A DNA stretch of 64,000 nt from Noviherbaspirillum sp. Root189 (GCF_001428545.1 NZ_LMHZ01000012.1:62546-126545); one strand, 5' to 3'; positions 17,321-25,521 are shown, counted from the first letter of the stretch. The notes: generated by a model not told the origin, from the letters alone. Made by a program: numbers and translations.

Positions 17321-18556
17321 TTAGGATATCGCAGCGGACGGCGATACGCTCTTGCGGCCCCTTCCCATGCGTAGGAGGAGTAACAATTTATTCCGAACAT
17401 AATTGGAAGCGCCAACCTCAAGGAATCTATGCGACAACGCTGCTACCAAAATCGATGCCACAGTGGTGAGAATTAGCATAGAAAACCCGCTCGTTAGATC
17501 CCCTCTTTCTAGCCTGACGAACAACTTCGGTAACGTCTCTTGTACAAGTGGATGCCAAAGGTAGAGGGAGAATGAAATATCGCCAAGATAAGAGAGCGAG
17601 GCCGGTGCATCAATCTGGCGCTGCTTACTCCCAATTGCGAAAATCAACATCATTGGTATCAGGGAGCATCCCCATTCGAGGACGCCGTGTCCCATTTCGA
17701 ACTGGGTCATATATTGCCAGATAACAAATGACACTGATGCGAACAGAAGCAGATTAATGACCGTCTTATTGGAAATCGAGATTCGCGAACGGTAAATTAG
17801 CCCGATAAAGACACCTACTGCAAATTGCCAAATGATTGGTGACGTTATTAGGTTCAGGTACGCTCGCTTAAACCCAAAGTCCGTATGTGTGCCCAGTACG
17901 ACTATTCCATTCAAATAGGGAATCAGGAGTAGCGATATGCTTAACCATGCCGCTAAAATTGCCCATCTGGCGCGGCCGAACAGCATAGATAGAGCAAAGA
18001 TTACGTAGAAATACATTTCGTAACTGAGTGACCATCCTACTGAAAGCACAGGAAACCCGAAGTCAGGCGGAGCGCCATTTCCAATAGGGAGGAAGAACAG
18101 AGAATAAACAAACCTGCGTAAATTCCCCGCCTCTTGAAGGTAACTCAGTCCATCCAGGCTAACGAACAGATACGCAATTGTCGCAACCGCGTACACCGGC
18201 CACACACGCGAAAAGCGCTTCACCAAGAACTCTGCGACGTACACTGGCGAGCCATCTGACCGGGCAGTCGTATGAACCATAATAAAACCGCTCACGATAA
18301 AGAAGAGCGCAACTCCCATTGAGCCGCCTGGACCAAATAATTGGTATCCTAGTCCCGTACCATACGGACTAACAAAGCGACTGCCATGATAAAGAACGAC
18401 GATTAGTGCGGCAGCGCCACGAAAGGCTTGAATAAAGTCAAGCCGAGCTTCCGGTTGTGCGACAACCTGCCTTGCACCATTTATAGAGGCAGCCAGTGAC
18501 ATATTCGACGTTGCGAGCGACGAACCCATTGAATTAGGATGAAGGTTAACGGCCAT
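17321..18556 (-). CDS. Acyltransferase-3 family membrane protein (OafA/Oac-like)
   Basis: The 411-residue protein has about ten hydrophobic segments and the family's N-terminal signature: IQAFRGAAALIVVLYH with the conserved Arg and His, then GSMGVALFFIVSGFIM. Acyltransferase-3 enzymes move acetyl or similar groups onto cell-surface sugars in the inner membrane. Base composition is lower in G+C than in the housekeeping genes, like the rest of this cluster. It is the last gene of the minus-strand run that includes the GT-C-like protein and DprE1/DprE2 homologues, with gaps of about 100 bp. It is therefore the candidate for acylating the arabinose-containing product; that target is inference. 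No clear Shine-Dalgarno is seen. Confidence 0.88.
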   Translation of the reverse strand: MAVNLHPNSMGSSLATSNMSLAASINGARQVVAQPEARLDFIQAFRGAAALIVVLYHGSRFVSPYGTGLGYQLFGPGGSMGVALFFIVSGFIMVHTTARSDGSPVYVAEFLVKRFSRVWPVYAVATIAYLFVSLDGLSYLQEAGNLRRFVYSLFFLPIGNGAPPDFGFPVLSVGWSLSYEMYFYVIFALSMLFGRARWAILAAWLSISLLLIPYLNGIVVLGTHTDFGFKRAYLNLITSPIIWQFAVGVFIGLIYRSRISISNKTVINLLLFASVSFVIWQYMTQFEMGHGVLEWGCSLIPMMLIFAIGSKQRQIDAPASLSYLGDISFSLYLWHPLVQETLPKLFVRLERGDLTSGFSMLILTTVASILVAALSHRFLEVGASNYVRNKLLLLLRMGRGRKSVSPSAAIS

Positions 18557-18666
18557 CTGATTGTGAGTTTATTGCGTTGGATTGCGCATTATGCAGTTAA
18601 TGCCATAAGAATTGGCCCTGACCTCTACGTGAGAAGAGGCACACCCCTTATGGATAACTGCGGGCG

Positions 18667-19974
18667 TCAGGAACCATTTCGTGAAAGAAGCCTTTCAGTA
18701 TGTTCACGAAGTCTTTTCTCATGCCGCTTCTTACTGCCCAAGAACTGCGGATAGCTCCAGTCGAACAGATACTCCGGATACTGATCAATACTCGGTTCAC
18801 TATTCCACGCAGCCGTCCATTGATTAAATAGCCCTGAATAGGTATTTACTGCGATGGAAAATAGTATTGATAGTGCCAGAAGCCCTATCCCGACTTTAGC
18901 CCGAAGCCCGTATATGGAGACGGGCCAAGTGAATAACGTTAATAAGAAAAGGCCCGGCAATACGTCAGTCATTAACCGGGCTCCGAAAGAGTACCCAGCC
19001 CACCAATGAGGAAATCTCGAAATAAATAAAAGATGAATAACTGGCCAGGCAAGTCCGACTAACAGCCACGACTTTTTTATGGACCAGCTTTTCTCCCCAC
19101 TCCGGTAACACAACCATGCGATCAAGATAAATGGCGAATAGATTAACAATCCGCGCGCCGGGCTAAGCAAGTTACCGTAAAGTGCTTGAGCAAAATAGCC
19201 ACCGGCCAAGCGCTTGGGTAGATAGTAATCTGGAAGAATCTGCCCAAATTCATGCAAGCTAAAACCGATGAAACAGCCGATAAGCACAGCTAAGAGTAAT
19301 GCGCATTTGACAGCCGATTTCCTATGATGCGTAAAGAGGAAAAGTAACACGCAGGGAGAAAGCAATGCCAGAGTGGGACGGCACAGATAAGCGAAGAAAA
19401 GGAAGAGAGCAATTCCTGGCCAAACGCCAGGGCTGTTGTCTTGAGCCGACTTGACGGCAAAGTAAATCGCTAGAAAGGAAAATACAACAGCAAAATTATG
19501 TGACCATAGCGCGGTGCCGGAAGTACTCGCTAACGAAGTACCAAACCAGAATGCGCTGCTGACAAAGAGCGCATTCCAGGGCCCTAAGAAACGCCTTGCA
19601 AGCATAATCATCAAGGCAAGGGTCGCTACGGCAGTAATTGACGCAATCATCATCTGAATCTGGTATTCAGATTGAACTATTTGAAATCCCCATCCTTTCG
19701 CCACTGCCACAAAAGGAATGCTGGCGATCGACGTACCAATTGGGAAATAATAATAAAAATGCCCGTTCTTCTCATGTATAGCTACACCATAGCCATTCCG
19801 AACCTGGGCATCATAATGGTCGAGCTTAATCGTTTTATGGTCGATAATGGATTCGGTCACTAGCAGTGACGCACGTGGATCTGAGCCACCGTATCGCAAG
19901 TTGGAAAACGTTACACATAAAAACGCGATTACCAGAACCAACAAGCTTAAAACATTTATTCTTTTTGTGACCAT
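18667..19974 (-). CDS. Polytopic membrane protein, candidate GT-C glycosyltransferase
   Basis: The 435-residue protein has roughly ten to twelve membrane helices and a hydrophilic first loop that is rich in Tyr/His/Lys/Asp (ESIIDHKTIKLDHYDAQV, NGHFYYYFPIG). The layout, with acidic residues in the first extracytoplasmic loop, resembles lipid-phosphosugar-dependent GT-C glycosyltransferases, but I recognise no named family. GGAGG lies 7 nt before the ATG. The gene sits between the acyltransferase and the DprE1/DprE2-type genes, so it is the best candidate to transfer arabinofuranose from polyprenyl phosphate to an acceptor in the periplasm. The acceptor is not encoded nearby (no pilin or O-antigen gene is seen). 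Confidence is high that it is a gene and moderate for the role. Confidence 0.75.
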   Translation of the reverse strand: MVTKRINVLSLLVLVIAFLCVTFSNLRYGGSDPRASLLVTESIIDHKTIKLDHYDAQVRNGYGVAIHEKNGHFYYYFPIGTSIASIPFVAVAKGWGFQIVQSEYQIQMMIASITAVATLALMIMLARRFLGPWNALFVSSAFWFGTSLASTSGTALWSHNFAVVFSFLAIYFAVKSAQDNSPGVWPGIALFLFFAYLCRPTLALLSPCVLLFLFTHHRKSAVKCALLLAVLIGCFIGFSLHEFGQILPDYYLPKRLAGGYFAQALYGNLLSPARGLLIYSPFILIAWLCYRSGEKSWSIKKSWLLVGLAWPVIHLLFISRFPHWWAGYSFGARLMTDVLPGLFLLTLFTWPVSIYGLRAKVGIGLLALSILFSIAVNTYSGLFNQWTAAWNSEPSIDQYPEYLFDWSYPQFLGSKKRHEKRLREHTERLLSRNGS

Positions 19975-20104
19975 AATTTATCCTCCAATTGGTGGGCAAC
20001 ATTCTGCATGTGCCCATAATCCAATTGGACCTTGATTAAGCAATTTAATAATACCGGCTTTGGCAAGCAGCCGAGCCCGGGACAAGCTTTTTTGCCGGTT
20101 ACTC

Positions 20105-20857
20105 TTAGATGTTCAGCTTGTTGAATATTCGCGAAGGAAGATGCTTGATGACCAGCATGATCAACTGCCATTTTCCTGGTACATAAGCAACGGCGCGCCC
20201 AGTGTCAGCCGCTTTAACAATTCTCATTGCAACGTCTTCAACAGAGGCAAGTTTAGCGCCTTGGCTTTTTAACTGTGCCGTCATTGGCGTATCAGTCGGC
20301 CCGGGTTTGATTAAAACGACGCGTATATCTGTACCCGCAAATCGATGTTGCAACCCTTGAGCATACCGTGTGACGAGGCCTTTCGCCGCTCCGTAGACAT
20401 AATTGGATTTTCTTCCGCGATCACCAGCGACTGACCCAATGATGATTAGTGTGCCTTGATTTGCTTTAGCCATATGTCCTGCAAATGCTTCAGCAAACAA
20501 TACAGGCGAGACAGCATTAATCTCTAACGCATTTTGGCATGCCGCCAAATCTGATTCACAAACCTTTTGATCTGGCAGCGAGCCATGTGCAATTAACACT
20601 ACATCAACTGCGCCAGCAGCAACGATACTGTCGGCTGCGGCTTGAATCGCAGCAGGCTCATCGAATCTCGTTGACATTGTGCGAACAATAGATTGCGAAT
20701 TCCTGACTCGGAGATCTGCGGCTACCCTCTCGATACGCGTGCCATCCCTTCCTACAAGCGTTAGGTCAACATTTTCCCGTTCAGTCCATAAACGGGCGCA
20801 ATGTTCGGCAATGGCGGAAGTCGCCCCAATGATGACGATTCTTTTTTTGTTTTTCAA
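20105..20857 (-). CDS. dprE2: DprE2-like short-chain reductase (polyprenylphosphoryl-2-keto-ribose reductase)
   Basis: This 250-residue short-chain dehydrogenase has the cofactor loop GATSAIAE, the catalytic Ser in GSVAGDRGRKS and the YGAAK motif (Tyr and Lys). Its best-known relative of this form is mycobacterial DprE2 (Rv3791), which reduces the 2-keto intermediate made by DprE1 to polyprenylphosphoryl-beta-D-arabinofuranose. Directly upstream, one base away, is the DprE1-like gene, the same order as in mycobacteria. The start is TTG at 20857: no ATG is available because an in-frame stop lies shortly upstream, and GGGA precedes it, so translation is probably coupled to the DprE1 stop. Confidence 0.88.
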   Translation of the reverse strand: MKNKKRIVIIGATSAIAEHCARLWTERENVDLTLVGRDGTRIERVAADLRVRNSQSIVRTMSTRFDEPAAIQAAADSIVAAGAVDVVLIAHGSLPDQKVCESDLAACQNALEINAVSPVLFAEAFAGHMAKANQGTLIIIGSVAGDRGRKSNYVYGAAKGLVTRYAQGLQHRFAGTDIRVVLIKPGPTDTPMTAQLKSQGAKLASVEDVAMRIVKAADTGRAVAYVPGKWQLIMLVIKHLPSRIFNKLNI

Positions 20858-20858
20858 T

Positions 20859-22157
20859 TTAATATCCCATTAAGCGACGTGACAATGCTGAGGAAATGCC
20901 TGGGTCGCGATACTGCATAAATTCGATATGACGGGGATAACCGGATTCAAAGAGATCTCGTGGCATTCGCGCGTCCTTTGCCGGATACAAGCGTCCTCCA
21001 CTGTCTCTCACGATGGCGTCAAGCCGGTCAAAAAGCTTCAAGGTTTTTTCGCCGTTGTTTGGAAAATCCAGTGCCAGGGTTACGCCCGGCTGTGGGAAGC
21101 TTAGCATTCCAAGAGACTGACGGTGACCAAAGGTTTTCAGGACGGCCAAGAAGGAGCCTTCGCCGGAACGCGCAATTTCCTTAAGCATGGCATGAATCGG
21201 CAATTTTCCCGCAGTTCTAGGAACGACACTCTGATATTGATAAAACCCCTTGGGTCCGTACATCCGATTCCAATGCAGCAAATTATCAAGGGGATAAAAG
21301 AAGGATTCGTAGTGTGCTGTCTGGCGCCCTGCCTTCATCTTCTTCAGCGTAAAGTAAGCCGAATTGAAAGGACGAAGCGATAGTCGATTAACCAAGGAAA
21401 CTGGGGGCACGAACGGCATTGAAAAACTTCGTGACTTGCGCGGCTCCGGAATTTTGGCATCAATATGCCTGCCACGCATAAATAGGCCGCGGCTCTCGGT
21501 TCCGGACAAGCAGTCAATCCAGGATACGGTATGCTCCCATTCTGCTTCGGAAGCATCAGACAAACTGAAAAAATCGTCCAGATTTCCGAAGGGGATAGAT
21601 TCGGTATCGAGCCACGGACTCGCTACTCGTTTTAATTGTATTTCTGCTTCAACTATTACACCCGTTAAACCCAAGCCGCCTACTGTAGCCGCAAACCATG
21701 CCGAAAGGCGCTCTGGGCCGCATTCGATAATCTCTCCATCGGTTCGGACCAGCCGAATTCTATGTAAGTGGTTACCAAAAGAGCCAACAGCATGATGATT
21801 CTTTCCATGTATGTCGTTAGCAATGGCGCCGCCCACAGTCAACAACTGCGTACCTGGTGTAGTTGGAAGAATCCATCCTTGTGGAATGGTGAGCTTTTGA
21901 ATGTCGCGCAACAGAACACCGGCCTCACACACAAGTCGGCCAGTCTGTCGATTGAATTCGATAAAACGATCCAGCCCAGTTGTAATCCAGAGGATTCCAT
22001 CTGGATTGAGACAGCTATCCCCGTAGCTCCGGCCCATACCATAAGCCAGACCGGGTCGCTTAGATACCAGCACGTCGGGTACGCTGCTGCGATCGCTTAG
22101 TTCAACGACCTCATGTGGAAATTCCCCAAGGCGGCCCCAAGAGGAAATGCGCTTCAT
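20859..22157 (-). CDS. dprE1: DprE1-like FAD oxidase (polyprenylphosphoryl-beta-D-ribose 2'-oxidase)
   Basis: The 432-residue flavoprotein has the FAD-binding motif YGMGRSYGD (about 39-47) and VGGAIANDIHGKNHH followed by GSFGNH (about 108-130), which are diagnostic of DprE1. The active-site lysine is kept in LYPAKDAR. At the position of mycobacterial Cys387, the target of benzothiazinones, the sequence reads GVTLALDFP, so Ala replaces Cys. It oxidises C2 of polyprenylphosphoryl ribose, the first half of the epimerisation to arabinose. Its start overlaps the stop of the GtrA-like gene by 4 bases (ATGA), and the DprE2-like gene follows after one base. Confidence 0.92.
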   Translation of the reverse strand: MKRISSWGRLGEFPHEVVELSDRSSVPDVLVSKRPGLAYGMGRSYGDSCLNPDGILWITTGLDRFIEFNRQTGRLVCEAGVLLRDIQKLTIPQGWILPTTPGTQLLTVGGAIANDIHGKNHHAVGSFGNHLHRIRLVRTDGEIIECGPERLSAWFAATVGGLGLTGVIVEAEIQLKRVASPWLDTESIPFGNLDDFFSLSDASEAEWEHTVSWIDCLSGTESRGLFMRGRHIDAKIPEPRKSRSFSMPFVPPVSLVNRLSLRPFNSAYFTLKKMKAGRQTAHYESFFYPLDNLLHWNRMYGPKGFYQYQSVVPRTAGKLPIHAMLKEIARSGEGSFLAVLKTFGHRQSLGMLSFPQPGVTLALDFPNNGEKTLKLFDRLDAIVRDSGGRLYPAKDARMPRDLFESGYPRHIEFMQYRDPGISSALSRRLMGY

Positions 22158-22555
22158 TTCCCATCCTTTCGGAAGACGAAATGCTTATCCAAGTGGTACT
22201 TCGCCACGTAACCTATTGTCAGTCCGATGATGCCGCCTAAGTAACGCATTTCTTTGCTTGCGAATAGAAAATGAAAAATGAACTCCGATCCCCAAAAGAT
22301 GACCGTCGTCAGGAGACCCATTGCGGTATAAATCACAAATGTCTGACGGTCGTGTGCCGCATCGCGTGCACGAAAATTGAATATGTATCGCTTATCAAGG
22401 ATGTACTTGACCACTAGCCCAAGGCCGGTCCCGGCAATCACGGACAACAGGACGGCAAAAGCGCCTTGGTAACAACGGAGGAGTATGTCTTGAGCTGCAA
22501 TATTTGCAATGGTCGCAATTAATGCGAGAATTGCGTATGTGGTTGCCATTTTCAT
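22154..22555 (-). CDS. GtrA-family small membrane protein (Rv3789-like)
   Basis: From the ATG at 22555 the protein has 133 residues and four predicted membrane helices, the full length of a GtrA-family protein. The segments VVKYILDKRYIFNF and GYVAKYHLDKHFVFRK are the two paired Lys/Asp/Phe motifs of the family. The longer open frame upstream is not credible because it covers the divergent UbiA gene. In mycobacteria the GtrA-like Rv3789 lies beside dprE1 and has been proposed as a flippase or anchoring partner for decaprenylphosphoryl-arabinose. The same role is inferred here. It is first in the operon GtrA-DprE1-DprE2-GT-acyltransferase; only 37 bp separate it from the divergent UbiA gene. 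Confidence 0.9.
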   Translation of the reverse strand: MKMATTYAILALIATIANIAAQDILLRCYQGAFAVLLSVIAGTGLGLVVKYILDKRYIFNFRARDAAHDRQTFVIYTAMGLLTTVIFWGSEFIFHFLFASKEMRYLGGIIGLTIGYVAKYHLDKHFVFRKDGK

Positions 22556-22592
22556 TTGGCAAATTCTCCAATATATCACCAAGGTTATCAAG

Positions 22593-23477
22593 ATGCACAA
22601 TACCGTCACAGCGCGACCACTCCTTGCGCAGTTTTTTGGAGTGGTCGCTCTGATGCGTCCAAAGCAGTGGATAAAAAATGGATTCGTCCTTGCCCCTCTC
22701 ATTTTTTCAGGCGTTTTTTTAGATTTCAGCGCGATCAGGCAGGCCCTCATTGCCGTCGTGCTCTTCTGCATCGCATCTTCGTCAACGTACATCATCAATG
22801 ACATGCATGATGTCGATCGTGATCGACGTCATCCTAAAAAGTCGAAGACTCGTCCACTGGCGGCTGGCCTGGTATCGTTTCCGATGGCATTTGTCTTGTT
22901 GATCCTCCTTTGGAGCGCACTATACTTTGGATGGCTACTTGCACCGGCTGTTGTAGAGGTTATTGCGGCCTATCTATTGTTGAATATTGCCTATACCTTC
23001 GCCTTGAAGCATCAGCCAGTTCTCGATATCTTTACCATTGCAATCGGTTTTGTGTTGCGAGTTTATGCCGGTGCAGTTGCATTGACCGTGCCCGTATCAA
23101 ACTGGATGTTTGTGACCACGCTTTGCCTTGCGCTGTACCTGGCGGCGGTAAAGCGGCGCCAGGAGTTGTCTCAAAGTGGAACAGAAGGGAGAAAAGTCCT
23201 AGAGAAGTATTCTGTTTCATTAGTTGACCGTTACGCTGAAATGTCGGCGATGGGTGCGCTAGTTTTTTACAGCATGTTTGTGATGTCTGCAAAGCCAGAA
23301 CTAGTCATTACAGTTCCGTTAGTGTTATTTGGATTATTTCGATACTGGTTCGTGGTAGAGGTACTTGAAGCGGGAGAGTCCCCAACAGACGCACTGATCG
23401 CTGACTGGCAATTGCTGCTTACGGTCGTTTTGTGGATGGCTTCCTGCGTTTGGGCATTATGGCCAGGACGGGTATGA
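22593..23477 (+). CDS. UbiA-family polyprenyl-phosphate phosphoribosyltransferase (DPPR synthase-like)
   Basis: The start at 22593 has AAGG nine bases upstream and gives 294 residues with about nine membrane helices. The Asp-rich motif is N69-D70-x2-D73-x3-D77 (INDMHDVDRDRRHPKK) followed by TRPLAAG. This HPKKxxTRPLAAG form is that of the DPPR synthase branch (Rv3806c) rather than quinone prenyltransferases. The enzyme would join phosphoribosyl pyrophosphate to polyprenyl phosphate, the first step to the arabinofuranose donor. The downstream phosphatase-like gene overlaps it by 4 bases. The gene diverges from the GtrA-DprE1-DprE2 run. The polyprenyl chain used (decaprenyl, undecaprenyl or octaprenyl) cannot be told from sequence. 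Confidence 0.88.
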   Translation: MHNTVTARPLLAQFFGVVALMRPKQWIKNGFVLAPLIFSGVFLDFSAIRQALIAVVLFCIASSSTYIINDMHDVDRDRRHPKKSKTRPLAAGLVSFPMAFVLLILLWSALYFGWLLAPAVVEVIAAYLLLNIAYTFALKHQPVLDIFTIAIGFVLRVYAGAVALTVPVSNWMFVTTLCLALYLAAVKRRQELSQSGTEGRKVLEKYSVSLVDRYAEMSAMGALVFYSMFVMSAKPELVITVPLVLFGLFRYWFVVEVLEAGESPTDALIADWQLLLTVVLWMASCVWALWPGRV

Positions 23478-23902
23478 ACATGGATTTGTCTTACGCCCTT
23501 ATACCATTCCTCGCCTGGCTCGTTGCCGGAAGCACTAAATTCCTTATTAATACGATTAGGGCAAAACGTTTTGCTTTTGATCTTATCGGATACGGTGGTC
23601 TGCCGAGCAACCATAGCGCTATTGTTAGCAGTACCGCAGCGTTGATTGCTCTTAAGGAGGGTATTGGCCACCCTGCCTTTGGCTTGGCAGTCACCCTAGC
23701 GTTTATCGTCATATTGGATGCGAACAGCCTGCGGCGGCAGATCGGAGCGCAAGCTGCCGTTATTAATCGCCTCACCACGCCATCGGAAGGTTTAAAACCA
23801 TTGCGCGAACGCATGGGACATACGCGCACTGAGATTGCTGCCGGGGTTTTAGTAGGAGTTGTTGTCGCATTCGTTACGTATACGTTTATTCCTATTTGGT
23901 GA
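23474..23902 (+). CDS. Divergent PAP2-family (DUF212) membrane phosphatase candidate
   Basis: The protein has 142 residues starting at an ATG that overlaps the UbiA stop (ATGA at 23474). It has four hydrophobic segments and the DUF212 signatures GGLPSNHSAIVSS, DANSLRRQIGAQA and LRERMGHTRTEIAAG. In the mycobacterial pathway a PAP2-type enzyme (Rv3807c) removes the 5-phosphate from decaprenylphosphoryl-phosphoribose; this gene is in the right place to supply that step. The Asp, Arg and His residues conserved here are compatible with phosphatase chemistry, but the activity of this divergent family is an inference. Confidence 0.8.
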   Translation: MNMDLSYALIPFLAWLVAGSTKFLINTIRAKRFAFDLIGYGGLPSNHSAIVSSTAALIALKEGIGHPAFGLAVTLAFIVILDANSLRRQIGAQAAVINRLTTPSEGLKPLRERMGHTRTEIAAGVLVGVVVAFVTYTFIPIW

Positions 23903-24025
23903 GCTTAACTAATACGGTGTCGCGCATATAACTTGATAAGCGTTGATTTCTCGTTATGGGACGTAGGGTCGTGATGAATTGCCGTTCTTGCTGTGATCCG
24001 ACAACGGGTTAGTCCAGAGATGACT

Positions 24026-24195
24026 TCATAAACGCCTCCGGAGCAGAATCATAGCCAAGGCAAGGGAGACAAAGCCGGTGTAATGTTCTATGCACCGGTT
24101 CCATCAGGTAGGCACGCGCTTGAGCTTGTTGAGTCATGCGAAAGTGCGTTCGATTTTCCAGCGTGGGGTGTACCGCCGCAGTGCTCGGCCGGACC
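24026..24195 (-). pseudogene. Decayed IS5-family transposase, C-terminal end
   Basis: Read on the minus strand one frame gives LRRYTPRWKIERTFA, a stop, then a degraded stretch with a second stop, then HYTGFVSLALAMILLRR and a final stop at 24026. These two pieces are the end of the DDE domain of IS5-type transposases (WKIERTFAW and the hydrophobic end ALAMILLRR). The Trp codon after RTFA has become TGA. The N-terminal two thirds and the terminal repeats are missing. It marks the right edge of the A+T-rich arabinose cluster and lies 60 bp downstream of dcd. Confidence 0.8.
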
Positions 24196-24254
24196 ATGGC
24201 GGCTGTGGCCTCACCTTCATGTGCAGAGAAGATGAGGTCATTTTTTATTGATGT

Positions 24255-25382
24255 TCAGGTCTTTGGCAGTGTCACGCCTATCTGCCCCTGATATTTACCG
24301 CCACGGTCTTTATAAGACACATCGCAGACTTCATCCGATTCGAAGAAGAGTACCTGCGCCACGCCTTCGTTAGCATAAATTTTTGCAGGAAGCGGCGTCG
24401 TGTTTGAAAATTCCAAAGTCACAAATCCCTCCCATTCCGGCTCAAAGGGGGTGACGTTGACAATGATCCCGCAGTTGTGGACGATTACGCCGTCCTCGAG
24501 CGCGAAGTTTTGACCCTCTGGAACCGTCAAGCAAAATACCGCATGCGTGCCCGCTCGTTTTCGCACTGAAACGACACGGTGATTTGAGGGCATGCTTGCG
24601 TCCGCATCGACTGCTTCCGTAACGGATGTCGGCAAACCGGCAAAGCGCCTCTTACACGCCTCAAGCAATTGGCTGGTCATCGCTAACGTGCCCGATAGCG
24701 GTCGATAAACCAACTCGGCGGCGCCAGTCCCATATCGATAAAGCGGCATCAATCGTTCGTCCGGCACCAAGTCCTGTGCCATAACGTAGCTTCCATCGCG
24801 ACGCATGAAACGATGATCTAGGGTCGCTGCGATTACTCGGCCATTGTCGAGCTCGATTTCCAGCAACTCATCGTATCCGACTAATCGCGGTGCGACGAGT
24901 TGCGCAACACCCAGGTCACCTCCGGGAAGCATGGTGTATCCATAGTATTCCTCATCGGGATGTAAGGCCATTGCCTGCAGCGTCATTGCGGGACGACCCA
25001 CGAGTGCAACTTTAGTATCGCCCGAAAAACAACGTGCATAAGTGGACTTACCAAGACATATGGTTAGCACATTACGTGGAATTCGAAAGTATTCCACTGT
25101 TCTCGCCAATGCAAACGAATTGGGTGGAATGATGCAATAGCCCTTGCCGGAAACGTCAACGAAGTTATTTTCATCGAAGTTCTTTGGGTCGACAATTGTG
25201 GTGTTTATATTTGTGAAGAGCTTGAATTCGTCGGCACAGCGTATATCGTATCCATAGCTTGATGTACCGTAAGAGACGATCTTATGCCCATCAACCGTCT
25301 TTACCTGATTTGGCTCGAACGGTTCAATCATGCCTGCCTCGGACGCCATGCGGCGGATCCACTTGTCGGATTTGATACTCAT
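24255..25382 (-). CDS. dcd: dCTP deaminase interrupted by an in-frame intein
   Basis: The gene encodes a 375-residue precursor. Residues 1-117 and 304-375 together make a 189-residue dCTP deaminase, the normal family length. Residues 118-303 are an intein. The host enzyme deaminates dCTP to dUTP, feeding dTMP synthesis through dUTPase and ThyA. The N-part ends in GKSTYAR and the C-part begins [16 protein letters not shown]; in E. coli Dcd the corresponding KSxxAR carries Ser111 and Arg115 of the active site and the later VLEF the catalytic Glu138 (here VTLEFSN). The precursor should be inactive until spliced. No Shine-Dalgarno is evident before the ATG. An IS remnant lies just downstream. Confidence 0.95.
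   Translation of the reverse strand: MSIKSDKWIRRMASEAGMIEPFEPNQVKTVDGHKIVSYGTSSYGYDIRCADEFKLFTNINTTIVDPKNFDENNFVDVSGKGYCIIPPNSFALARTVEYFRIPRNVLTICLGKSTYARCFSGDTKVALVGRPAMTLQAMALHPDEEYYGYTMLPGGDLGVAQLVAPRLVGYDELLEIELDNGRVIAATLDHRFMRRDGSYVMAQDLVPDERLMPLYRYGTGAAELVYRPLSGTLAMTSQLLEACKRRFAGLPTSVTEAVDADASMPSNHRVVSVRKRAGTHAVFCLTVPEGQNFALEDGVIVHNCGIIVNVTPFEPEWEGFVTLEFSNTTPLPAKIYANEGVAQVLFFESDEVCDVSYKDRGGKYQGQIGVTLPKT
24474..25031 (-). other. Mini-intein within dcd (residues 118-303)
   Basis: The insert starts with Cys ([10 protein letters not shown], block A) and has block B as [12 protein letters not shown] with the Thr-x2-His pair. It ends with block [15 protein letters not shown] and block G GVIVHN, followed by Cys as first residue of the C-extein. 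Cys1, penultimate His, terminal Asn and Cys+1 are the residues needed for class 1 splicing. At 186 residues it is too short to hold a homing endonuclease of the LAGLIDADG type, and none of its motifs is seen, so it is a mini-intein. It sits between Arg117 and Cys of the deaminase active-site motif. Confidence 0.93.
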
Positions 25383-25521
25383 TGTTTTCGCGGGTGTAGT
25401 GAAATCGGGTCACACAGCATGAGCGTGCCAGTCGATGACGATCGAAGCATCCTGATGCCGCATGGAGTTTCCCGCGATTTTACGCGAAAACGGGAGCCGG
25501 ACGCGCTTTCGCGCCCGCAAA

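Noticed and set aside
22154-22804. Long 216-codon version of the GtrA gene
   Set aside because: Its first 83 codons lie over the start of the divergent UbiA gene; the GtrA family length starts at 22555.
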